Assembly: GCA_944375725.1 (NCBI GenBank)
Contig: CALWAZ010000078.1
Location: 1-33,825, forward strand
DNA length: 33,825 nt
Direction of reading: 5' to 3'
From: an uncultured Merdimonas sp.
GTDB taxonomy: Bacteria; Bacillota; Clostridia; Lachnospirales; Lachnospiraceae
The position numbers and the translations under genes are program-made. The notes under the pieces were generated by a model. It was not told the origin of the DNA. It did not search any database and worked only from the letters and a program-made list of their open reading frames with translations. Every line of letters begins with the position of its first letter. Within the stretch, counting starts at the first letter, position 1. Below, piece after piece: positions 23,937-30,316 of the stretch.

Positions 23937-24332
23937 ATGAATACAAAGAAAGCGGCTTTAACAGTCTTATCCATCGCATTGAAAATCGTTATTATTGCAG
24001 TGCTGGCAGTAGTGCTTCTTCGGGTCGGCACCGTTGCCTACGAGTACGGCCATGCCATATTTGAGGAAGAGGCCCTGGATGAGCCACCAGGAAGGACGAT
24101 CAGGGTTACGGTAGAGGAAGGCTCTTCCGTGCGGGATATCGCCAAACTGATGGAGCATGAAGGACTGGTGAAGGACTGGAAGCTTTTCTATCTTCAGATC
24201 ATGTGTTCCAAATATTCAAAGACGATGCAGCCTGGCACCTATGAGCTTTCCACAGCCATGAAGCCAAGAGAGCTGATGGCGGTCATGTCCGGTGAGGAAG
24301 TGGAGCTTGACTGGGACCAAGAGGAGTCATAA
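23937..24332 (+). CDS. Short MltG/YceG-like membrane protein without the catalytic domain
   Basis: Protein of 131 residues with one N-terminal membrane segment (about 10-32) and an extracellular LysM-like region (about 50-128: VTVEEGSSVRDIAKLMEHEG, then PGTYELSTAMKPRELM). This matches the first part of the endolytic transglycosylase MltG, but the catalytic YceG domain with its glutamate (full length usually above 330) is absent. The gene is followed at once by trmR, the same order as yrrL-trmR in Bacillus, and its stop (TAA) abuts the next GTG, so the short form looks natural rather than frameshifted. It may bind glycan or partner proteins without cutting. Confidence 0.8.
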   Translation: MNTKKAALTVLSIALKIVIIAVLAVVLLRVGTVAYEYGHAIFEEEALDEPPGRTIRVTVEEGSSVRDIAKLMEHEGLVKDWKLFYLQIMCSKYSKTMQPGTYELSTAMKPRELMAVMSGEEVELDWDQEES

Positions 24333-24983
24333 GTGATTGCAGGAGAGAGAACAACAGCCTATATCAATTCCCTTGACAGAGGCAATACAGAGCTTTTAAA
24401 CCAGATAGAAAAAGAAGCGAAGGAGGCCTGCGTGCCGATCATACGCCAGGAGATGCAGAGCTTTTTGAAGACGCTGCTTGCAGTCAAAAAGCCGAAAGCG
24501 GTTCTGGAAGTAGGAACAGCCGTAGGCTTTTCTGCGCTTCTGATGTGTGAGTACGGCCCGGCGGATATGCGGCTTACCACCATAGAAAAGTATGAAAAAC
24601 GGATCCCCGTGGCAAAAGAGAATTTCCGCAGGGCAGGACGGCAGGATCAGATCAGGTTTCTGGAAGGAGACGCGGCGGAGATTCTGAAAAGCCTTCAGGG
24701 CAGCTTTGATTTCATTTTCATGGACGCGGCCAAAGGACAGTATATCCATTTTCTGCCGGATGTACTGCGGCTTCTGGAGCCGGGAGGCCTGCTGGTATCT
24801 GACAATGTGCTTCAGGATGGAGACATTATGGAATCGCGCTTTGCGGTGGAACGGCGGAACAGAACGATTCACAGCCGGATGCGGGAATATCTTTATGAGC
24901 TTACCCACCATCCCCAGCTTGTCACGTCCGTGCTTCCCCTTGGGGACGGGGTGACATTGAGTGTGAAAAAGGAGAATTTATGA
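24333..24983 (+). CDS. trmR: tRNA 5-hydroxyuridine methyltransferase (class I O-methyltransferase)
   Basis: SAM-dependent O-methyltransferase of 216 residues that by orthology converts 5-hydroxyuridine-34 to 5-methoxyuridine in tRNA. The GTG at 24333 follows the previous stop directly, with GAGGAG just upstream. The SAM site is VLEVGTAVGFSALL (57-70), and the metal/acid residue is in FIFMDAAKGQY (Asp131). LVSDNVLQDG is the post-II motif of the COMT-like group. The assignment rests on family plus context: YrrM (TrmR) sits next to U32-type hydroxylation proteins in Bacillus, and here the U32 gene follows with an ATGA overlap. A small-molecule substrate is less likely. Confidence 0.87.
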   Translation: MIAGERTTAYINSLDRGNTELLNQIEKEAKEACVPIIRQEMQSFLKTLLAVKKPKAVLEVGTAVGFSALLMCEYGPADMRLTTIEKYEKRIPVAKENFRRAGRQDQIRFLEGDAAEILKSLQGSFDFIFMDAAKGQYIHFLPDVLRLLEPGGLLVSDNVLQDGDIMESRFAVERRNRTIHSRMREYLYELTHHPQLVTSVLPLGDGVTLSVKKENL

Positions 24984-26215
24984 GGGAGCATAGGAAAAAG
25001 CCGGAACTGCTGATTCCGGCCAGCAGCCTGGAGGTTTTGAAGACGGCGGTGGCTTTCGGGGCAGACGCGGTCTATATCGGAGGAGAGGCCTTCGGTCTTC
25101 GGGCCAAAGCCAAAAATTTTTCTCCGGAGGATATGAGAAAGGGAATCGCGTTTGCGCATGAGCACGGGGTACGGGTTCATGTGACAGCGAATATTCTGGC
25201 TCATGACCGGGATCTGGAAGGCATCAGAGCTTACTTTGAAGAACTCCGGGAAATGAAGCCGGACGCGCTGATTATAGCGGACCCCGGCGTGTTTATGCTG
25301 GCGAAGGAGATCTGCCCGGAGATAGAGCGGCATATCAGCACCCAGGCTAATAATACAAACTATATGACCTGGAAATTCTGGCAGCAGCAGGGAGCAAAGC
25401 GCGTGGTTTCCGCAAGGGAGCTTTCTCTGGAGGAACTGAAGGAAATCCGGGCACAGATTCCGGAAGATATGGAGATTGAAACCTTTGTCCATGGAGCCAT
25501 GTGTATTTCCTATTCCGGGCGCTGTCTTCTGAGCAATTATTTTACGGGAAGGGACGCCAATCAGGGCGCGTGCACCCATCCCTGCCGCTGGAAATATGCG
25601 GTAATGGAGGAATCCAGGCCCGGAGAGTATCTGCCGGTTTATGAGAATGAGAGGGGAACCTTCATTTTCAATTCCAAGGATCTCTGTATGATTGAGCATA
25701 TTCCGGAGCTTCTGGAGGCAGGCATCGACAGCTTTAAGATAGAGGGACGCATGAAGACGGCTCTTTATGTGGCCACGGTGGCGCGGACATACCGGAAAGC
25801 CATCGATGACTGTCTGGAGTCCGAGGAGCTGTACCGGAGCCATATGGACTGGTACAGGGAACAGATTGCGGCCTGTACCTACCGGGAGTTTACGACAGGC
25901 TTCTTTTATGGAAGACCGGATGAGAGCGGCCAGATTTATGACAGCAATACCTATCAGAAAGGATACACCTATCTGGGAATCGTGAATGCGGTGGAGCCGG
26001 ATGGCTTCGTCTGTACAGAACAGCGGAATAAATTTTCTGTGGGAGAGATCATTGAAATCATGAAGCCGGATGGAAGAAATCCGGAGGCTGTGGTGGAAGA
26101 GATCCGCAATGAGGAGGGAGAACTCATGGAAAGCGCTCCCCATCCCCAGCAGAAGCTTCGTGTGAAGCTGAGCGTACCGGCAGAAAAGTATGATATTCTG
26201 CGGAGAAAAGAATAG
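24980..26215 (+). CDS. trhP: U32 family protein, probable tRNA uridine-34 hydroxylation protein TrhP
   Basis: Member of the peptidase U32 family, 411 residues. By orthology with Bacillus YrrN/YrrO it helps form 5-hydroxyuridine at tRNA position 34, which TrmR then methylates. The U32 signature runs over residues 167-185 (E-x-F-x2-G-A-M-C-x4-G-x-C-x2-S). Cys175, Cys182, Cys198 and Cys202 could bind an Fe-S cluster, as in related hydroxylation proteins. The N-terminal half is a TIM-barrel-like domain starting ELLIPASSLEVLKTAV. Bacillus has two adjacent copies; only one is present here. The ATGA overlap with trmR suggests coupled translation. An older annotation would read 'collagenase-like protease'. 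Confidence 0.88.
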   Translation: MREHRKKPELLIPASSLEVLKTAVAFGADAVYIGGEAFGLRAKAKNFSPEDMRKGIAFAHEHGVRVHVTANILAHDRDLEGIRAYFEELREMKPDALIIADPGVFMLAKEICPEIERHISTQANNTNYMTWKFWQQQGAKRVVSARELSLEELKEIRAQIPEDMEIETFVHGAMCISYSGRCLLSNYFTGRDANQGACTHPCRWKYAVMEESRPGEYLPVYENERGTFIFNSKDLCMIEHIPELLEAGIDSFKIEGRMKTALYVATVARTYRKAIDDCLESEELYRSHMDWYREQIAACTYREFTTGFFYGRPDESGQIYDSNTYQKGYTYLGIVNAVEPDGFVCTEQRNKFSVGEIIEIMKPDGRNPEAVVEEIRNEEGELMESAPHPQQKLRVKLSVPAEKYDILRRKE

Positions 26216-26223
26216 AATTTAGG

Positions 26224-26286
26224 AAAGGCACTTCTTTTGGTGAGTTATCATAAGATAATATAAATCCACCAAAGAGGTGCCTTTTT
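26224..26286 (+). terminator. Terminator-like hairpin overlapping the ribosome site and start codon of the sigma factor gene
   Basis: AAAGGCACTTC (26224-26234) pairs with GAGGTGCCTTT (26274-26284), one G-U pair, and after a 1-base bulge TTTGGTG (26236-26242) pairs with CACCAAA (26267-26273); loop of 24 nt. Five Ts (26282-26286) end the stem, as in an intrinsic terminator for the trhP operon. The right arm is also the ribosome site (GAGGTG) and the T-tract contains the TTG start of the next gene. TTGGTG (26238-26243) and TATAAA (26259-26264), 15 bp apart, might be a promoter inside the hairpin; its message would lack the left arm. Confidence 0.75.
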
Positions 26287-26902
26287 GAAGACTTTTCCGC
26301 AACCATTACCGGCGAAAGAAGAGCAGTATTACCTGCAGAGGCTGAAAGAGGGCGACGCTCATGCACGCGATATCCTGGTGGAGCATAATCTTCGGCTGGT
26401 GGCCCATATCGTGAAGAAATATCAGGGGTCAGAGGAAGATATGGAGGATTTGATTTCCATAGGAACCATAGGACTGATCAAAGCCATTTCCACATTCAAC
26501 AGTGAAAAGGGGCCCCGTCTGGCGACGTATGCGGCCCGCTGCGTGGAAAATGAGCTGCTGATGTATTTCCGGGCAAAGAAAAAGACGGCCCGGGAGACTT
26601 CCTATTATGAGCCTATCGGGACAGACAAGGAAGGAAATGAAATTCATCTGCTGGATATTATGGAAAGCAGCGAGCGTGACGCCTTCTCTCAGGTAAGCCT
26701 GAAAGCGGACAGTAAAAGGCTGTATGAGCTGCTGGGCGAGGTCCTGACACCGCGGGAACAGAAGGTCCTGATCATGCGGTACGGACTTTACAATGGAAGA
26801 GAGTATACGCAGCGGGAAATTGCCGGTGAGCTTGGAATTTCCCGCTCTTATATTAGCAGAATAGAGAAAAACGCGCTGCTGAAGCTGCGGGAGCACTTCT
26901 GA
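26285..26902 (+). CDS. sigK: Sporulation-type RNA polymerase sigma factor (SigK-like), no pro-sequence
   Basis: Sigma-70 family protein of 205 residues that resembles sigma-K of the sporulating mother cell. It starts FPQPLPAKEEQYYL, matching the mature sigma-K N terminus. Region 2 includes HNLRLVAHIVKKY and EDLISIGTIGLIKAI (about 54-68); ATYAARCVENELLM (80-93) covers the -10 recognition region; region 4 has TQREIAGELGISRSYISRIEK (about 175-195). TTG at 26285 is the only start: an in-frame TAA at 26261 leaves no room for the roughly 20-residue membrane pro-sequence of the Bacillus protein. Activity therefore would not depend on proteolysis. SigE-like or another sporulation role cannot be excluded. 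Ribosome site GAGGTG lies in a hairpin arm. Confidence 0.88.
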   Translation: MKTFPQPLPAKEEQYYLQRLKEGDAHARDILVEHNLRLVAHIVKKYQGSEEDMEDLISIGTIGLIKAISTFNSEKGPRLATYAARCVENELLMYFRAKKKTARETSYYEPIGTDKEGNEIHLLDIMESSERDAFSQVSLKADSKRLYELLGEVLTPREQKVLIMRYGLYNGREYTQREIAGELGISRSYISRIEKNALLKLREHF

Positions 26903-26925
26903 AAAAATATGTCGAAACTGTATAT

Positions 26926-27049
26926 GGGGCCTTCTATTATCCGGTGTTCGGACGTCCCACAGACACCAGTTCGTTCAATTCAGACGAAAGTCTGCCTTGA
27001 ACGTACAGCTGTCTGTGGAAAGCCGGACACAGAGATAATAGAAAGCCCC
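26926..27049 (+). repeat. Long, multi-helix inverted repeat (candidate structured RNA or palindromic mobile element)
   Basis: A 124-base stretch folds into one rod of six stacked helices: GGGGC 26926-26930 with 27045-27049 (5 bp); 26932-26941 with 27034-27043 (10 bp); 26944-26951 with 27023-27030 (8 bp, one G-U); CCACAGACA 26957-26965 with 27010-27018 (9 bp); CGTTCAA 26972-26978 with 26997-27003 (7 bp); CAGAC 26981-26985 with 26990-26994 (5 bp) closed by a GAAA tetraloop. That is 44 pairs with small internal loops. It starts 24 bases after the sigma factor stop and no T-tract follows directly. No known RNA family was recognised. It could also serve as a 3' structure of the sigma factor message. 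Confidence 0.85.
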
Positions 27050-27301
27050 AGTTCAGTTTTTCTTCAGATTTTTTCATAGCGGATAAGCCGGATACGGGGA
27101 TAGCAGAAAACCCCGAAGATACACAGCTGCTGCATTCTTTGATATTAAGAGAGAAGGCGGGGATAGGGATAATAGAAAGCCCCAGTTCAGTTTTTCTTCA
27201 GATTTTTTCATAGCGGAGAAGCCGGACACGGGGATAACAGAAAACCCCGAAGATACACAGCTGCTGTATTCTTTGATATTAAGAAAGAAGCCGGGGATAG
27301 G
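27034..27301 (+). repeat. Two-copy 134-bp tandem repeat with internal half-units
   Basis: Copies 27034-27167 and 27168-27301 differ at about six positions. Each contains two related cores of about 27 bases (pattern CCGGAnAC-GnGATA-nnAGAAA-nCCCC); across the region core-like starts fall at 27023, 27088, 27157, 27222 and 27291, spaced 65, 69, 65, 69. The first core is the right arm of the long inverted repeat just upstream, so the array seems to be copies of that arm. The B-type core (27095-27115) forms its own CGGGG/CCCCG hairpin. Uneven A-B-A-B spacing and lack of unique spacers rule out CRISPR. No gene was seen in 26903-27593. Confidence 0.9.
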
Positions 27302-27367
27302 GATGACGGGGGACTCTGGTTTGGAATTGTGTATTTTGACGAATTTTTCCGATTTTCGGAATGGAGC

Positions 27368-27396
27368 GTGACTTTTGCGCTGGAATAGAGTATGAT
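27368..27396 (+). promoter_or_regulatory. Candidate promoter for the comM-dprA-topA operon
   Basis: GTGACT (27368-27373), 17 bp, TATGAT (27391-27396), giving a leader of about 190 bases before comM. A weak CCGG/CCGG hairpin with five Ts (27440-27458) lies in that leader; its 4-bp stem is too short to call a terminator. Confidence 0.5.
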
Positions 27397-27593
27397 AAAA
27401 ATGTTCCGTATTGAAGTTCAGCAATATGGAGTTTTCTAACCGGTATTCGCCGGATTTTTCCACATGAAATTTACAGGTCGCAAGGCAAAAGACAGGGTTT
27501 TGGGAAGGACAGGTATGGAGGGGATCTGTGTCTGAAACCGGGAGAGGTACGAAAGAGGAGCAGTATAGAGAGAAAAGAAAGGAAGGATGGTTA

Positions 27594-29129
27594 TTGTTCA
27601 GCAAGGTACTGTCTGCCGGGATCGGGGGAGTGGACGCTTATCCGGTCCGGGTGGAGGCGGATGTGAGCGAAGGACTGCCACAGTTTCAGATGGTAGGCTA
27701 TCTGGCTTCTGAGGTCAGGGAAGCAGGCGATCGGGTGCGCACAGCTCTCAGGAATGTGGGGTGTCCCATGCCGCCAAAACGGATTACCGTGAATCTGGCG
27801 CCGGCAGGGGTGAGAAAGGCGGGATCCCGTTTTGATCTGGCTGTGGCTGCTGTGGTACTGGCCTCCATGCAGAAGGTTCCGGCGGAGAATCTGCGGGGGC
27901 TGATGATTGCGGGAGAGCTGAGCCTGAGCGGCCAGGTGTTGGGAATTCCGGGAGTGCTGGCCCTGGCAGAGGCAGCCAGAACGGCAGGAGCCAGCCGGTG
28001 TATTGTTCCGTCTGTGAACGCGGCGGAAGGAGCGCTGATAGGAAATGTGGAAGTGATCGGCGTAACGGAGCTTGCGGAGCTGATTGAACTGCTGCGTCAT
28101 CCGGAGCAGGGAAAGCGGGTGTTTGTGGACGGAGGACTGCTTCTGAAAAAGAGTGTCCAAAGTGAAGAGGATTTTTCTCAGATCAACGGGCAGAAAACGG
28201 TCCGGAGGGCGGCGGAGATAGCCGCGGCCGGCATGCACAATTTTCTGATGATCGGGCCGCCTGGCTCAGGTAAAACCATGATAGCGAGGAGAATCCCCGG
28301 AATCCTTCCGGCGCTCAGCCTGGAGGAAAGTCTGCGGATCACGAAGATTTACAGCGTTGCAGGGCTGCTGGAGCCGGAGGAGCCGCTGATTACAAGACGG
28401 CCGTTCCGGGCGCCCCATCATACGACCACAGCGGAAGCGCTGGCTGGAGGCGGAAGGCTGCCGCTGCCCGGCGAAATTTCCCTAAGCTCAGGAGGAATTC
28501 TGTTTCTGGACGAGCTGCCGGAATTCAGGCGTTCTGCCCTGGAAATTCTGCGGCAGCCTCTGGAGGAACACAGAATCTGTGTGTCCAGGACGGCGGGAAC
28601 CTATGTGTTTCCGGCCGATTTTATGCTGGTAGCGGCCATGAATCCCTGCGCCTGCGGATATTTTCCGGATCGGAACCGGTGCGGCTGCACGCCCAAAGAG
28701 GTGTCGCGGTATCTGGGCCGGTTAAGCCAGCCGCTGCTTGATCGGATCGATATCTGCATGCAGGTGCCGAAGCTTTCTTATGAGGAGCTTCAGGAAGAAG
28801 AAAATGAGGGATCCGGCACAATCCGGAAACGGGTGGAGGCAGCCAGGCGTATTCAGAAGAAACGTTTCCGTGGAACCTCCGTTTCTTTCAATTCCAGAAT
28901 GGGAATCCGGGAGACGGAGAGGTTCTGTTATCTGGGGTCAGGGGAAAAGAGGCTGCTGAAACAGGCCTTTGACAGTCTGTCCTTAAGCGCGCGGGCCTAT
29001 CACAGACTGCTGCGGGTGGCCAGAACCATTGCGGATCTGGGCGGAGAGGAACGGGTGCTGGAGGCACACATTCTGGAGGCTCTGGGCTACCGCCCTCCGG
29101 AGCGGAGTGAGTGGCAGAAGGGGGTATAG
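27594..29129 (+). CDS. comM: YifB/ComM family magnesium chelatase-like AAA+ ATPase
   Basis: Hexameric ATPase family; in Gram-negative bacteria ComM promotes branch migration during natural transformation. The TTG at 27594 is chosen because AAGGAAGG lies 7 bases upstream and it gives MFSKVLSAGIGGVDAYPV, the family's N terminus, and 511 residues; an in-frame GTG at 27528 would add an unrelated tail. Domains: N-terminal ChlI-like domain (about 20-140), Walker A GPPGSGKT at 221-228, Walker B FLDELPEF with Asp306, and a C-terminal Mg-chelatase domain (about 400-500). NPCACGYFPD and CGCTP are the family cysteines. Its end runs into dprA, supporting a DNA-uptake or recombination role. Confidence 0.93.
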   Translation: MFSKVLSAGIGGVDAYPVRVEADVSEGLPQFQMVGYLASEVREAGDRVRTALRNVGCPMPPKRITVNLAPAGVRKAGSRFDLAVAAVVLASMQKVPAENLRGLMIAGELSLSGQVLGIPGVLALAEAARTAGASRCIVPSVNAAEGALIGNVEVIGVTELAELIELLRHPEQGKRVFVDGGLLLKKSVQSEEDFSQINGQKTVRRAAEIAAAGMHNFLMIGPPGSGKTMIARRIPGILPALSLEESLRITKIYSVAGLLEPEEPLITRRPFRAPHHTTTAEALAGGGRLPLPGEISLSSGGILFLDELPEFRRSALEILRQPLEEHRICVSRTAGTYVFPADFMLVAAMNPCACGYFPDRNRCGCTPKEVSRYLGRLSQPLLDRIDICMQVPKLSYEELQEEENEGSGTIRKRVEAARRIQKKRFRGTSVSFNSRMGIRETERFCYLGSGEKRLLKQAFDSLSLSARAYHRLLRVARTIADLGGEERVLEAHILEALGYRPPERSEWQKGV

Positions 29130-29131
29130 AT

Positions 29132-30253
29132 ATGGAAAACATGGAAAAATACTGGCACTGGTTCTGCTCCGGCCTGTCTGCGGATCCATCTCTGGAGAGC
29201 CGGCTTATTGAAAAATTCGGAACTCCGGAAGAAGTATATAAAATAGAAGAAAAGAAGCTTCTGAAGGCTTTTCCCTCCAACCGGAAAAAGCTGTCGCTTT
29301 TGTGCGCGGGGAGAAAGGGCTGGGATTTTGGAAGAGAGGCGGACCGGCTGAGGCGGCTGGAAATCCGGTTTGTGAGCAGGGCGCATCCACTGTATCCGGA
29401 GCGGCTGAGAAAGGTGGAAGACGCGCCCTGGGGGCTGTTTTTCAGGGGAGAGCTTCCGGAGGACAGCCTTCCTGCAGTGGCCGTGGTGGGGGCGAGAAAC
29501 TGCAGCGCCTACGGAAGAAATGTTTCTTTCTGGTTTGCGGAGGAACTGGCCAGGCACGGCGTGCAGATCATCAGCGGCATGGCCCGCGGTGTGGACGGAA
29601 TCAGCCACAGGGGAGCCCTTCATGCCGGAGGAAAGACATTCGGCGTCCTGGCGGGCGGTCCGGACATCTGCTACCCGGAGGATAACAGAGATATTTATAT
29701 GGAAATAGAAAAGCGCGGGGGTCTGATTTCGGAAAGCCCGCCCGGAACCCGGCCTCTCACATTTCTGTTTCCGCTCCGCAACCGGATCTTAAGCGGACTT
29801 TCGGACGCGGTTCTTATAATAGAAGCAAAAGAAAAAAGCGGTTCGCTGATTACGGCGGACTGTGCCCTGGAGCAGGGACGGGAGGTCTTTGCGGTTCCGG
29901 GTCCTCTGGGAGAGGCCTTAAGCGCAGGCTGTCATAACCTGATCCGGCAGGGAGCAGGGATTGCGGTTTCGCCGGAAAAGCTGCTGGAAGATCTTATGAT
30001 TTTACCGGGAATTAACATGAAAAATACGCAAAAGAATAAAATTACTCTTGAAAGGTCTGAATATTTGGTGTATAGTTGTCTACGTTTACAGGCCCAGAAT
30101 CTGGGGAAAATCTGTCAGGAGACAGGCTTGGCTCCGGAGAAGGCCCTGAGAATTTTAGCAAAACTGCAGCTGGCAGGCTGTGCCAGAGAGGTTTCCAAAA
30201 ACTATTATACGGCTGTTCCGGCAGATGTGGTTTCCGGGGATGCAGACGTCTAG
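29132..30253 (+). CDS. dprA: DNA processing protein DprA (Smf)
   Basis: Binds incoming single-stranded DNA and loads RecA during transformation; widely kept even in strains not known to be competent. The ATG at 29132 lies two bases after the comM stop, with GAAGGGGGT upstream; an earlier ATG inside comM is less likely. Length is 373 residues. An N-terminal SAM-like helical region (about 1-70) is followed by the Rossmann fold with VGARNCSAYGR, SGMARGVDG (148-156), GPDICYPEDNR, PLRNRILSGLSDAVLIIEA and GSLITADCALEQGREVFAVPG-type motifs. A C-terminal winged helix (about 305-370) completes it. Confidence 0.95.
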   Translation: MENMEKYWHWFCSGLSADPSLESRLIEKFGTPEEVYKIEEKKLLKAFPSNRKKLSLLCAGRKGWDFGREADRLRRLEIRFVSRAHPLYPERLRKVEDAPWGLFFRGELPEDSLPAVAVVGARNCSAYGRNVSFWFAEELARHGVQIISGMARGVDGISHRGALHAGGKTFGVLAGGPDICYPEDNRDIYMEIEKRGGLISESPPGTRPLTFLFPLRNRILSGLSDAVLIIEAKEKSGSLITADCALEQGREVFAVPGPLGEALSAGCHNLIRQGAGIAVSPEKLLEDLMILPGINMKNTQKNKITLERSEYLVYSCLRLQAQNLGKICQETGLAPEKALRILAKLQLAGCAREVSKNYYTAVPADVVSGDADV

Positions 30254-30316
30254 ACACAGTTTGGGAACGGGTGCCGGCCGGCTGACAGAGGAATATCAGA
30301 GAAAGAGGAAGGGTAT

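Noticed and set aside
27023..27301. CRISPR array
   Set aside because: Cores are imperfect, spacing alternates between 65 and 69 bp, the intervening sequences are themselves repeated, and no cas gene is present.
26926..27301. Insertion sequence or MITE with terminal inverted repeats
   Set aside because: No transposase frame and no flanking target duplication were seen; the arms could be terminal repeats, but the nested multi-helix fold and repeat array do not fit a simple IS end.
27440..27458. Terminator in the comM leader
   Set aside because: The stem is only CCGG/CCGG (4 bp), too weak without supporting structure.
27074..27604. Minus-strand open frame of 176 codons across the tandem repeat
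   Set aside because: It crosses the 134-bp repeat, whose length is not a multiple of three, so each copy is read in a different frame; composition is serine/proline-rich without domain features, and it overlaps the comM start.
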